Of a DNA stretch of 64,000 nucleotides, positions 1 through 8,430 are shown in pieces; within the stretch, counting starts at the first letter, position 1, and each line of letters begins with the position of its first letter. Origin of the DNA: Jejuia sp047345485 (lineage in GTDB: Bacteria; Bacteroidota; Bacteroidia; Flavobacteriales; Flavobacteriaceae). A model generated the notes under the pieces. It worked only from the letters and a program-made list of their open reading frames with translations. It was not told where the DNA came from and did no database searches. The stretch covers positions 1-64,000 of the forward strand of contig NZ_JBLFEN010000005.1 of NCBI RefSeq assembly GCF_047345485.1, written 5' to 3'. The translations under genes were made by a program, and so were the position numbers.

Positions 1-30
1 TCATCCTGAGCCAGGATCAAACTCTTCATC
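1..30 (-). rRNA. rrs: 16S ribosomal RNA, 5' end only
   Basis: The reverse complement of the first 30 bases contains GTTTGATCCTGGCTCAG, the universally conserved 5' segment of bacterial 16S rRNA, followed by the expected GATGA. The gene is read leftward and leaves the window, so only its extreme 5' end is present. The exact mature 5' end, near base 30, is approximate. Tandem promoters lie 180 to 350 bases upstream. Confidence 0.93.
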
Positions 31-213
31 GTTAAATTTTTAAGTCTTGTATGACTTGTTTGCTTAACAACTAATTTAGAATCTCTAATACTCAAAATGG
101 TCTATTCTCTTTGTTGATTAATACCGTTTCCAATATCAATCTTACGCTGTCAATTCAATATGTTTATGAACTTTCTTTTTCTCTTCTTAACTCGTTTCCT
201 TGTTAAGCGGGTG

Positions 214-244
214 CAAATATAAAACCCTTTTTATTCTCTCACAA
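214..244 (-). promoter_or_regulatory. rRNA operon promoter, proximal copy
   Basis: On the minus strand a -7 box TATATTTG (214-221) lies 20 bases from a -33 TTG (242-244). This matches the Bacteroidota sigma-A pattern TTG-N17-23-TAnnTTTG. The -7 box runs into TTTGCACCCGC, the same sequence seen at the second promoter 134 bases upstream. Transcription should start near 207 and give a leader of roughly 175 bases ahead of 16S rRNA. Confidence 0.8.
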
Positions 245-347
245 TACTTTTTGATTTTTTTTTGAAAAAAATTTCCAAATTATTATCTTAAAATATACCT
301 CTGTGAATGAACTTATCGCTTAACTGACTTAACCGTTTTTGCGGGTG

Positions 348-377
348 CAAACATACTACCTATTTTTAATTACACAA
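348..377 (-). promoter_or_regulatory. rRNA operon promoter, distal copy
   Basis: A minus-strand -7 box TATGTTTG (348-355) is separated by 19 bases from a TTG (375-377). It shares the downstream sequence TTTGCACCCGC with the proximal promoter. This looks like a duplicated initiation region, as is common ahead of strongly transcribed rRNA operons. Confidence 0.75.
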
Positions 378-694
378 TGACTTTTTTATCCTTTTTTTTG
401 CTTTTTTTTTAATTACACTTTAAATCCATTATTTACAACTGGTTACACCTATTTCTTTTTACTAATTATGACTTGCAGTGTCGCATAAATAGCTGCTTTT
501 TACTTGTAAGGGAAGGCTTTTGTTTGTTTTTGTTTTTAAATGAGAACTGTATGAATATTATAAATGTGTCCTGAAACTTTACAGATGGTATATTAATAAG
601 GTATTGGGTGTTTTTTTATCACTGTGGATTTTGTTTGATTTATTGGTAGATAGTGGCTTTGGGTATTAACTTGACCATTGTGTTTATACTAACA

Positions 695-876
695 CTAGCT
701 GGTACACCCGCGTTAGGGATAGTAGCGGCATCCTTTTTTGTGCTCAGAATAAATTGTATATAAAAAGACTATTTTGGGTGGTTTAACTGTGGTTTAACTG
801 TGGTTTATTAAGATACTAAAATAAATTCAATACAAAAAAGATATAGCGGATAGCCCGACCCCTTGGGGGAACGCCA
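695..876 (+). repeat. bipartite dispersed repeat, copy 1
   Basis: The left half (695-738) reads CTAG, then ACCCGCGTTAGGGAT, then GCGGCATCC and a T run. The right half (836-876) reads AAAAAGATATAGCGGATAG, CCCGACCCC and AACGCC. The same two halves, with about 80-100 bases of unrelated sequence between them, recur in inverted orientation at 30344-30492 and 55997-56158. None overlaps a gene. The element has no ORF; function unknown, possibly a non-autonomous mobile element or a structured RNA. Confidence 0.7.
779..807 (+). repeat. 11-bp tandem repeat
   Basis: TGGTTTAACTG occurs twice head to tail (779-789, 790-800), followed by a partial third copy TGGTTTA (801-807). It lies in the central, non-conserved part of the bipartite dispersed repeat. 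Confidence 0.85.
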
Positions 877-932
877 TGGAAAATAAAATATACTTTTAAT
901 TTTTTACTTAGAAACATGCCTGCATTGGTATC

Positions 933-1061
933 TTATTTTATTATTATTTTTTCTTCGGTTTTAACAAACTTACCTTCGCCATCATCTAACTAAACTTTGT
1001 TGTGAGTAATTTTATGAGGTATATTTATCATAAACTTATCTTAAACAACATCTAATAGCAT
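933..1061 (-). pseudogene. decayed ORF fragment
   Basis: From an ATG at 1061 the minus strand reads like protein for 42 codons (MLLDVV-stop-DKFMINIPHKITHNKV-stop-LDDGEGKFVKTEE) to a stop at 933-935. It is broken only by one TAA and one TAG; both would be glutamine codons after a single C-to-T change. The residue mix is protein-like, not the usual intergenic translation. Parent gene unknown. The fragment is short, so chance cannot be excluded. Confidence 0.35.
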
Positions 1062-1084
1062 TACTTTACAGTATATAATTTAAG

Positions 1085-3436
1085 GTGAATACACTTTTTA
1101 ATTACATAAAGAGGCATAAAGCTAAATCAATCACTCTAGTATTGATTGTAGTAGCCTACTATTTTTGCTTGCCAAATCCGCTTTTTAAAGATCCGACGGC
1201 TACTGTTATCACAAGCGTAACTGAGGATTTATTAGGCGCACAAATTGCCAAGGATGGGCAATGGCGATTTCCGCATAACGATTCGGTACCTGAGAAATTT
1301 AAAACTTGTATTATTCAGTTTGAAGACGCCTACTTTTATAAGCATCCTGGGTTTAATCCGGTTTCGATATTTAAGGCGTTGCGTGAGAATTTAAAATCTG
1401 ATGATATAAAACGTGGTGGTAGCACGCTAACGCAGCAAGTTATAAGGTTGTCGCGAAAAGGGCAAAAACGGACGTATTTTGAAAAGTTGAAAGAGTTAAT
1501 TTTGTCAACTCGACTGGAATGGCGTGCTAGTAAAGCGGAAATTTTGGGGTATTATGCGAGTAATGCGCCCTTTGGTGGTAATGTTGTAGGACTCGATGCT
1601 GCTTCGTGGCGTTATTTTAATAGGAATCCTTATGAATTGTCTTGGGCAGAAAGTGCAACTTTGGCGGTATTACCCAATGCCCCGAGTTTAATTTACCCTG
1701 GGAAACGCCAAAACCGTTTACTAGAAAAGCGTAATAGACTACTAAAAAAACTTTTGACAAATAGCATAATTGATACTTTAACATACGATTTATCGGTGGC
1801 TGAAGGTTTACCTCAAAAACCGTATCCGTTACCACAAATTGCACCACATTTGTTGCAAAAAGTAGCACAAAACCATCGTGGAAAATTTGTAAAAACGAGT
1901 ATTGATAAGCATTTGCAAAAGCAGGCTAACCGTATTGTAAAAACACATTACAATCAATTAAGTCAAAATGAAATTTATAATGCAGCTGTACTTGTTTTGG
2001 ATGTAAAAACCCGAAAAGTTTTGGCTTATATTGGTAACACACCAACAGATAAAGCGCACCAAAACCAAGTAGATATTATTGATAAATCCCGAAGTACGGG
2101 TAGTATTTTAAAACCTTTTTTATATGCAGCGATGTTGGATAGTGGTGATTTATTACCGAACACTTTGGTGGCCGATGTGCCTACACAATTTGGTAGCTAT
2201 ACGCCTGAAAATTTTAATAATAGCTACGATGGTGCAGTACCTGCTAGTAGAGCCTTATCGCGTTCTTTAAATGTGCCTGCTGTTAGAATGTTACAGCAGT
2301 TTGGTTTAGACAGATTTCATCATTATTTAAAACAATTAGAATTAAAGGATTTAAAATATTCGGCAAACCATTATGGGTTATCGCTTGCACTTGGCGGTGC
2401 GGAAAGTAACCTTTGGGATTTGAGTAAAAGTTATGCGGCACTATCCTCTACCTTAAATCATTTTTCTGAAACCTCTAGTGAGTATTTCTCCAATGAATTT
2501 TGCGAACCTTCATTCCTGGCATCTGAAACGGTTAATTTTGGTAAAAAAACAGCTGATAAAACGGTATTTGATGCCGCTTCGATTTACCTGACTTACGAGA
2601 ACTTAAAAAAAGTAAACCGACCAGAAAGTGATGAGAGTTGGGCCTTTTTTGATGGCTCTAAACAAATAGCATGGAAAACAGGCACGAGCTTTGGGTTTCG
2701 CGATGCTTGGGCTATTGGCTCTACCAAAGATTATGTAGTTGGGGTTTGGGTGGGAAATGCCGATGGCGAAGGCAGACCAGGATTGGTTGGTGTCCAAGCC
2801 GCTGCGCCTATTCTTTTTGATGTGTTTGATGTATTACCTAACAGCGATTGGTTTACCGAACCTTTTGATGAAATGCAGGAGGTTTCTATCTGTGAATTAA
2901 GTGGTTATCGTGCGTCTCCTAATTGTGATGTTGTAATAAATAATTATGTACAAGTTAGCGGATTGAAAACAAAACCTTGCCCATATCATAAACTCGTGCA
3001 TTTGGATAAAGAGGAATTATATCAGGTGAATTCATCTTGTGAAGACCTCTCTAACATGACACACAAATCTTGGTTTGTATTGCCACCCCTTATGGCGCAT
3101 TATTACAAAACTAAAAATCCGTTTTACAAAACACTACCAAAATTTAGAACAGATTGTTTAGGAGAATATGATGTGACTATCGACTTTATTTATCCTAAAG
3201 CAAATCAATCTATTTTTCTACCTAAAGATTTTGATGGCAAAACCAACGACCTTATTTTAAAAATTGCACATTCAAAACCTGAAAGCATGGTGTTTTGGTA
3301 TATTGATGCCACGTTTGTAGGTAGTACCAAAGATATTCATGAGTTGGGGATTCAATCAAAACCAGGAAAACATGTATTGACTGTAGTTGATGAATTTGGG
3401 CATGAGGCGAAACGTTGGTTTGAGGTTTCTAATTAA
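1085..3436 (+). CDS. pbpC: penicillin-binding protein 1C
   Basis: Bifunctional peptidoglycan glycosyltransferase/transpeptidase of 783 residues, the usual length for PBP1C. One N-terminal membrane anchor (about residues 16-32) is followed by the GT51 domain with the FEDAYFYKHPGF and RGGSTLTQQ motifs (about 78-125). The transpeptidase domain has SILK after STG, the SLN triad and KTGTS. A C-terminal domain of about 150 residues fits the PBP1C-specific extension. The start is a GTG; no upstream ATG is in frame. Its 3' end overlaps the convergent gene downstream by 4 bases. Many flavobacteria have an alpha-2-macroglobulin gene beside pbpC (family knowledge), but here the upstream neighbour is an rRNA operon. 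Confidence 0.93.
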   Translation: MNTLFNYIKRHKAKSITLVLIVVAYYFCLPNPLFKDPTATVITSVTEDLLGAQIAKDGQWRFPHNDSVPEKFKTCIIQFEDAYFYKHPGFNPVSIFKALRENLKSDDIKRGGSTLTQQVIRLSRKGQKRTYFEKLKELILSTRLEWRASKAEILGYYASNAPFGGNVVGLDAASWRYFNRNPYELSWAESATLAVLPNAPSLIYPGKRQNRLLEKRNRLLKKLLTNSIIDTLTYDLSVAEGLPQKPYPLPQIAPHLLQKVAQNHRGKFVKTSIDKHLQKQANRIVKTHYNQLSQNEIYNAAVLVLDVKTRKVLAYIGNTPTDKAHQNQVDIIDKSRSTGSILKPFLYAAMLDSGDLLPNTLVADVPTQFGSYTPENFNNSYDGAVPASRALSRSLNVPAVRMLQQFGLDRFHHYLKQLELKDLKYSANHYGLSLALGGAESNLWDLSKSYAALSSTLNHFSETSSEYFSNEFCEPSFLASETVNFGKKTADKTVFDAASIYLTYENLKKVNRPESDESWAFFDGSKQIAWKTGTSFGFRDAWAIGSTKDYVVGVWVGNADGEGRPGLVGVQAAAPILFDVFDVLPNSDWFTEPFDEMQEVSICELSGYRASPNCDVVINNYVQVSGLKTKPCPYHKLVHLDKEELYQVNSSCEDLSNMTHKSWFVLPPLMAHYYKTKNPFYKTLPKFRTDCLGEYDVTIDFIYPKANQSIFLPKDFDGKTNDLILKIAHSKPESMVFWYIDATFVGSTKDIHELGIQSKPGKHVLTVVDEFGHEAKRWFEVSN

Positions 3437-5157
3437 CGCTTTAAGGTAAAATGCCCAGTGAATTTTTGCCCATTAATAATGATAACATACCAATAATCAC
3501 CTGAAGGTAACATTCGTCCACTAAACATACCATTCCAGCTAAACGGACTGTTTCTAGAAAACTTCATTAATTTTCCATACCTATTGAAGATAGAAACTTC
3601 GGATGATTTATAAAATTCAATACCGCCTAAATTGAATGTATCGTTTACTCCATCATTATTAGGCGTAAAAAACTTTGGAATATAAAAGTGTAAATGCTGC
3701 ATGGTTACAGTGTCTTCACAATTTCTATCTTTAACAACTATGGTATAACTACCACCCTCAATATTAAAAAAAGTATTACTATTTTGAAATGTATCACCAC
3801 CATCTAAAGAGTAAAGAAAATCGCCTGTGTTTGATATGTTTACCACAATATCTCTTCCATCAGAAATAATATCTTCAATTATTGGAGTATCTATAAAACT
3901 CACATTAAAAATTCTAGTTTCAAAAGCACAAATATCACCAGTTATTTCTACAGTATAAGTGCCTTGATTGACTATATCTATACCTTTAGTCATTTCTCCA
4001 GTATTCCATAAAAATATTGGATTAGGAATTGCAGTTTGTGCATTTAACGTTTTTATTTCTTCAGGACAAAATACTCTAGCGTCTTCAGTTGTGTTACCTG
4101 GTTGGGTTCCTGTAATTTCCCAAGCACATGTATCTGGGTTAAATGTTGCGGTTTGCCAGCATGCTGTTGCTGGCTCAACAGGTTGCGTTCCTGATATCTC
4201 CCAAATACAAGAGGTGGTATTAAATATTGCGGTTTGCCAACATTCTGTATTGGGTGCTATTGGCTGCGTTCCTGATACTTCCCACATACAGGTAGTGCTA
4301 TTAAATGTTGCAGTTTGCCAACACTCAAGATTGGGTTGAACGGGTTGCGACCCAGAGACTTCCCATATACAACTGGTAGTGTTAAAACTCGCTGTTTGCC
4401 AGCATTCAATAATAGGCTGTACAGGTTGCGTTCCTGTAACCTCCCACGTACAGGAAGTATTATTAAATATTGCTGTTTCCCAGCATTCAATAACAGGCTG
4501 CATAGGTTGTGCTCCTGATACATTCCAATCACATACTGAATTATCAAAACTTCTGTTTTCCCAACACTCTAGAGGTGTAGTTGGTTCAGTTGGCGTTGTA
4601 TCTGTAACAGTAATAGTAACCGTAATGGTGTATTGATAACTTATATGTCCATTAGTCACTGGATTGCAACCAGGATTAGAAACAGTTATTATATCTATAC
4701 CTAAATTATCTCCAAAACCTGGTACAATATTAGGGTTAACGGGACTTCCTAAAGGGTTTCCAAAATTAAATGGTGGAGGACTTACATTTACTGGGTAATT
4801 AGGTTCAGCAATCAAATTAGTAGCTGGTAAACACGTTGCGCCTCCAGTATATGAAGTACATCCATAAAACAGATTGTAATAAGTTTCAAAATGCGGGCAA
4901 GCATTGTTATTGGTATAATTGGTAAGATTTATATCGATTGCTATACTTGTAATTTGTTGACAAGAATTTGTAGTACTACCTAGTAATGTAAAATCATGAG
5001 CATAACCATCACTGTGTGAAGAGGTGTTACCTAAACCATTCCAAGCTTTTCTATCAATCCCTATTGTAGCATCATTATGGGTTTGAGTCAATACAATTTG
5101 ACCAAAAGAAAAATCAGTTAATAAGATTAAAAACAATACTGTAAAGTATCTAAACAT
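3433..5157 (-). CDS. T9SS type B sorting domain protein with Cys/Trp tandem repeats
   Basis: Secreted protein of 574 residues. A signal peptide (MFRYFTVLFLILLTDFSFG) leads to a unique N-terminal region to about residue 195. Six tandem repeats of 27 residues follow, each with ECW...FN..[ST]C.WE[VI][ST]G.QP (about 197-357). The C-terminal 75 residues match the gliding-motility-associated (CHU_C, type B) sorting domain: FTPNNDGVNDTF, then IFNRYGKL, FSWNG and LPSGDYWYVI. Type B cargo usually leaves through the type IX system and is retained at or released from the cell surface. Two cysteines per repeat suggest a disulfide-pinned chain. Ligand unknown. Confidence 0.88.
   Translation of the reverse strand: MFRYFTVLFLILLTDFSFGQIVLTQTHNDATIGIDRKAWNGLGNTSSHSDGYAHDFTLLGSTTNSCQQITSIAIDINLTNYTNNNACPHFETYYNLFYGCTSYTGGATCLPATNLIAEPNYPVNVSPPPFNFGNPLGSPVNPNIVPGFGDNLGIDIITVSNPGCNPVTNGHISYQYTITVTITVTDTTPTEPTTPLECWENRSFDNSVCDWNVSGAQPMQPVIECWETAIFNNTSCTWEVTGTQPVQPIIECWQTASFNTTSCIWEVSGSQPVQPNLECWQTATFNSTTCMWEVSGTQPIAPNTECWQTAIFNTTSCIWEISGTQPVEPATACWQTATFNPDTCAWEITGTQPGNTTEDARVFCPEEIKTLNAQTAIPNPIFLWNTGEMTKGIDIVNQGTYTVEITGDICAFETRIFNVSFIDTPIIEDIISDGRDIVVNISNTGDFLYSLDGGDTFQNSNTFFNIEGGSYTIVVKDRNCEDTVTMQHLHFYIPKFFTPNNDGVNDTFNLGGIEFYKSSEVSIFNRYGKLMKFSRNSPFSWNGMFSGRMLPSGDYWYVIIINGQKFTGHFTLKR
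4096..4570 (-). repeat. coding tandem repeat, six units of 81 bp
   Basis: Six consecutive 81-bp units inside the T9SS type B gene encode 27-residue repeats with paired Cys-Trp motifs. The units differ at many third positions and some amino acids, so the array is not a very recent expansion. The last unit is shortened at its C-terminal end and runs into GNTTEDAR. Confidence 0.9.
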
Positions 5158-5337
5158 TTAATTTATTTTTCTAAAGATTGTAAACATAAAAAAGTATGCG
5201 TTTCGATTCAGAAAAATGAGCGTTCTAAATTAACCCAATACAAATAAGCTATATTAAGAAAAAGTTATTCAATAAGAAGTATCTAAAAGACTAAGAAACC
5301 TATACAAAAACTATACAAGTGACTTGAAAAACAAATA

Positions 5338-6207
5338 TTATCTTTTAATAACAGTTTTAATCATGCTATGGTCTGACTTAAATGTGGCAATTTTATCTGC
5401 GTTTAAAATATTTAAATCCTTAGACACCCAAACATGATCTAAAGATAAAAGTGGCATATTCCATAACCAGGTTTCTCTAAAACCATTTCCCTTGTCATTA
5501 AAGGCATTTAAAAAATAGGTTTCAAAAAAACTAAAATGAATAGACTCAAGAGGTGTATTGAAATCTCCTAGAATAATAGTTTTATTTTGCTTATCAATAT
5601 TAGAATTTACAAAGTGTAACGATGTCTTTCTAAAATTAAGATAACTCGCTGAAATATCTACAGCATAAAAATTAAACCCATTAGTTTGAAAACTTAAAAT
5701 AGTTGAATCATCATCATGTGTTATTTCTTCATGCATCAAGAGAGGTGTTTTTGATAAAATACCAAAACCAGTGCTATCAGATAAAAAATAATGGTATTCT
5801 GGATGCTTATCTTTAGCATTATTGATATTATCACTATCATATTCAACCATTACAAGCACATCAGGTATTCCATTACTTTCATTTAATGCATCCAAAAACT
5901 GTTTATTATGTCTTGCATTCCAAAATACAACTTCAAAACCTTCATTAACTTTAGGTTCATTATTCATTTTAAAACTCCTGCTTATCCAAATAACTAAGCA
6001 TAAAAGTGAAATTATAAACATCGATTTTCGAGGTATTTTTTTTGAACAAACCACAACAATAAGTGCAAGACAACTTAAAACAGGAAGCGGTAAACCATAA
6101 AAAAATAAAGACGACCAATAAAACGTATCTTTGATTGTAAAGTGAATTAACAATCCGAGAATCACTATATATTTAATGTTTTTAAAAACTGATTTTAAAC
6201 TGCTCAT
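5338..6207 (-). CDS. membrane-anchored endonuclease/exonuclease/phosphatase family protein
   Basis: A 289-residue protein with two to three N-terminal membrane segments (about 12-75) and a DNase I-like fold. Visible motifs are FWNAR (about 96), ILGDFNTP (about 212), the LDHVWVS strand and the terminal SDHSMI, which carry the catalytic Asp/Asn and Asp-His pair of the EEP superfamily. The substrate (nucleic acid, phospholipid or phosphoinositide-like) cannot be told. The start ATG overlaps the upstream stop by ATGA, so it is translationally coupled as last gene of a three-gene operon. I see no terminator in the 180 bases to the T9SS gene beyond it. Confidence 0.82.
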   Translation of the reverse strand: MSSLKSVFKNIKYIVILGLLIHFTIKDTFYWSSLFFYGLPLPVLSCLALIVVVCSKKIPRKSMFIISLLCLVIWISRSFKMNNEPKVNEGFEVVFWNARHNKQFLDALNESNGIPDVLVMVEYDSDNINNAKDKHPEYHYFLSDSTGFGILSKTPLLMHEEITHDDDSTILSFQTNGFNFYAVDISASYLNFRKTSLHFVNSNIDKQNKTIILGDFNTPLESIHFSFFETYFLNAFNDKGNGFRETWLWNMPLLSLDHVWVSKDLNILNADKIATFKSDHSMIKTVIKR

Positions 6208-6770
6208 CGTAACGAAAACCCCTTAGCAGCCCACCACGGATGGATTTCAATTTCTAATCTTCCTGCTTTTACCATTGGATCAGAACTTGCTAAACTATCG
6301 GCCATTTTTAACGTTGGCACATTGTATATGGTAATGCCACGAATATTGCCATCGTCTCCAAAAGGACCAGAAATATCAGCATATCCTAATCGATACATTT
6401 TAGATAAATGAGCTACATGCTCTTTTTGTAGTTCTATAGCTTCTTCTTCATTTTGACCTCTAATTGGTCCTGTTTTTAAAAAAGCCATAAAATATTGCTG
6501 CATTATAATGGTGTCTTTCGTTTCTTTATCTACATAGTCAAATATTTTAAACCCTTTGTCTAACAGCTTCTTTTTAATTTGTTTTACTGTTAATGATTTT
6601 TCCTGTTCTTTAGTAATACTTATATCATCAATTCGTTCTATTACAGGGGTTTCTTTAGTTTTTTCAATAGCTATACTATGTTTATCTTTTGAGGTTTCTG
6701 ATTTTGATACATCGTTACAATTAAAACAAATAGCAGCTAAACTTATAAATACAACGCGTACTTTTTTCAT
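6204..6770 (-). CDS. YciI-like domain protein with lipoprotein-type leader
   Basis: A 188-residue protein. An N-terminal hydrophobic leader (MKKVRVVFISLAAICFNC) is followed by a charged linker and then a YciI-like alpha/beta domain (about 85-188) with KEHVAHLSKMYRLG, SGPFGDDGNIRG and the terminal IEIHPWW. The ATG at 6770 is preferred over an upstream in-frame TTG because it gives an ATGA overlap with the preceding CYTH stop and places the charged MKK start on the leader. Its own stop overlaps the next start in the same way. Biochemical role unknown; YciI proteins are mostly uncharacterised. Confidence 0.78.
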   Translation of the reverse strand: MKKVRVVFISLAAICFNCNDVSKSETSKDKHSIAIEKTKETPVIERIDDISITKEQEKSLTVKQIKKKLLDKGFKIFDYVDKETKDTIIMQQYFMAFLKTGPIRGQNEEEAIELQKEHVAHLSKMYRLGYADISGPFGDDGNIRGITIYNVPTLKMADSLASSDPMVKAGRLEIEIHPWWAAKGFSLR

Positions 6771-7240
6771 GATGTCCAAGTATTATAAGGATGTTTACTT
6801 AATTGCGAATTGTAATATTTGATGGTTCCAGTAACCTCTTCTCCAAGCCACTCAGGTTTGGTAAAGTCTTCATCTTCTGATGCTAGCTCTACCTCAGCAA
6901 CTACTAAACCTTGGTTATCTCCAAAAAATTCGTCCACTTCAAAAATATGATGTCCCACTTTAACTTCAAAACGTATTTTATCAATTAGTGACGGTTCACA
7001 AAGTTTTAATAATGCTTCTGCATCGGTTTTTGATATTTCCTTTTCCCATTCAAAACGAGACAATCCATTTTTTGATGATGCACCTTTAATTGTTAAATAC
7101 CCACAATTATCCTTTAGTCTTACTCTCACAGCACGCTCTTTATCAGAATTTAAATAGCCTTGACTAATTCTTGTTTTTTTAAATGCTTCTGTTTTAAATG
7201 CTTCCGTCTTTACTAAAAATTTTCGTTCTATTTCAATCAT
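6767..7240 (-). CDS. CYTH domain protein (triphosphate tunnel metalloenzyme)
   Basis: A 157-residue CYTH protein. It begins MIEIERKFLV, the ExExK signature that binds triphosphate and metal in the tunnel. Further family elements are the Arg/Lys pairs in ISQGYL...VRVRLKDN, LTIKG and FEVDEF. Bacterial members of this short form usually act as inorganic triphosphatases rather than adenylate cyclases; which applies here is not visible. First gene of the ATGA-coupled operon with the YciI-like and EEP genes, and divergent from dinB. Confidence 0.88.
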   Translation of the reverse strand: MIEIERKFLVKTEAFKTEAFKKTRISQGYLNSDKERAVRVRLKDNCGYLTIKGASSKNGLSRFEWEKEISKTDAEALLKLCEPSLIDKIRFEVKVGHHIFEVDEFFGDNQGLVVAEVELASEDEDFTKPEWLGEEVTGTIKYYNSQLSKHPYNTWTS

Positions 7241-7284
7241 AATATTATTCGTGGAAACAAATACTGCTTTTTTACTTTTTTAAG

Positions 7285-7304
7285 ATTCCTGCCTCCGCAG
7301 GAAT
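7285..7304. repeat. short palindrome in the divergent promoter region
   Basis: ATTCCTGC-CTCC-GCAGGAAT is a perfect 8-bp stem with a 4-base loop between the CYTH and dinB genes, 16 bases before the dinB ATG. Related TCCTGCGAAGGCAG sequences occur at 18346-18361 and a half-copy near 30583, so it may be a dispersed palindrome rather than an operator. Confidence 0.7.
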
Positions 7305-7319
7305 TCATAAATTTACATT

Positions 7320-8420
7320 ATGTCTACCAATTTACCAATACGAAAAATTATTCATGTTGATATGGATGCGTTTTATGCATCGGTAGAGCAAATGGATAAC
7401 CCTGAATTACAAGGAAAAGCTATTGCGGTTGGTGGCGGTGGAACACGTGGTGTTGTTAGTGCTGCAAGTTATGAGGCACGAAAATTTGGTGTAAAAAGTG
7501 CCATGGCAGGACGTTTAGCTATAAAACTTTGTCCGCATCTTATTTTTGTAAAAACGAACTTTGAGCGCTATCGTGAAATTTCTGAAAAAATTAGAAAAAT
7601 ATTTTATGATTATACCGATTTAGTAGAACCACTATCTCTAGATGAAGCCTATCTTGATGTTACTAAAAACAAAAAGGGAAACCCAAGCGCCTCATTAATA
7701 GCTGAGGAAATTAGAGCTCGTATTCTAAACGAAGTAGGTTTAACAGCTTCTGCTGGCATTTCAATCAATAAATTTATAGCAAAGGTTGCAAGTGATTATA
7801 ACAAACCTAACGGACAAAAAACTGTAAATCCTGAAGATGTTTTAGAATTTTTAGAACAATTAGACATCAGAAAATTTTATGGTGTTGGAAAAGTTACTGC
7901 TGAAAAAATGTACCAAAAAGGCATTTTTACTGGGGCTGACTTAAAACAAAAATCTTTAGAATATCTTGATGCAAACTTTGGAAAATCTGGCACGTACTAT
8001 TACTACGTGGTTAGAGGTATTCATCATAGTGAAGTAAAACCGCACCGCACAAGAAAAAGTTTAGCTGCAGAACGTACGTTTAGTGAAAATTTATCTTCGG
8101 AAGTGTTTATGTTAGAAAAACTAGAGCGTATTGCTGAAGAAGTATCCCGAAGACTTTTAAAAAGCAACGTAGCAGGAAAAACTGTAACACTAAAAATAAA
8201 GTATAGTGATTTTACATTACAAACCAGAAGTAAAACGTTACCATATTATATAGGAGACAAAAGCGTAATTTTAGAAACGGCGAAGGACTTATTATACCAA
8301 GAAAAACTAAATAATTCTGTTCGCTTGTTAGGAATTTCTATGTCTAATTTAAATACTGGAAAGAAAATTAAACCTATAGCAAAAAAAAGTGTTAGTGTAC
8401 AATTAAAGTTCGAGTTTTAA
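7320..8420 (+). CDS. dinB: DNA polymerase IV (Y-family)
   Basis: A 366-residue error-prone translesion polymerase. The palm carries HVDMDAFYASVEQ (about 12-24) and PLSLDEAYLDVT (about 103-114), which supply the catalytic acidic residues. TASAGISINKFIAKVASDYNKP and a helix-hairpin-helix thumb (FYGVGKVTAEKMY) follow, then the little-finger domain. The C terminus lacks an obvious long beta-clamp tail. Monocistronic, followed by an inverted-repeat element and a bidirectional terminator. Confidence 0.95.
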   Translation: MSTNLPIRKIIHVDMDAFYASVEQMDNPELQGKAIAVGGGGTRGVVSAASYEARKFGVKSAMAGRLAIKLCPHLIFVKTNFERYREISEKIRKIFYDYTDLVEPLSLDEAYLDVTKNKKGNPSASLIAEEIRARILNEVGLTASAGISINKFIAKVASDYNKPNGQKTVNPEDVLEFLEQLDIRKFYGVGKVTAEKMYQKGIFTGADLKQKSLEYLDANFGKSGTYYYYVVRGIHHSEVKPHRTRKSLAAERTFSENLSSEVFMLEKLERIAEEVSRRLLKSNVAGKTVTLKIKYSDFTLQTRSKTLPYYIGDKSVILETAKDLLYQEKLNNSVRLLGISMSNLNTGKKIKPIAKKSVSVQLKFEF

Positions 8421-8430
8421 TTATATGTTA

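Larger units (their letters stand above)
381..1084. other. gene-poor intergenic kilobase
   Basis: No intact ORF is supported between the rRNA promoters and pbpC. The stretch holds a copy of a bipartite dispersed repeat (695-876), a short tandem repeat inside it (779-807) and a decayed minus-strand ORF remnant (933-1061). The rest, 381-694, is AT-rich and shows nothing I can interpret. Confidence 0.6.

Noticed and set aside
4096..4570. Regularly spaced repeats that could suggest a CRISPR array
   Set aside because: The units are 81 bp, contiguous, in frame and encode the 27-residue repeats of a secreted protein. There are no unique spacers or cas genes.
3968..4636. Several plus-strand and minus-strand ORFs overlapping the repeat region
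   Set aside because: They are alternate-frame shadows of the tandem repeats in the T9SS type B gene, with the same periodicity and no independent signals.
7285..7304. A LexA-type SOS operator ahead of dinB
   Set aside because: The palindrome belongs to a dispersed TCCTGC...GCAGGA type found elsewhere in the window, and no SOS consensus is established for this group.
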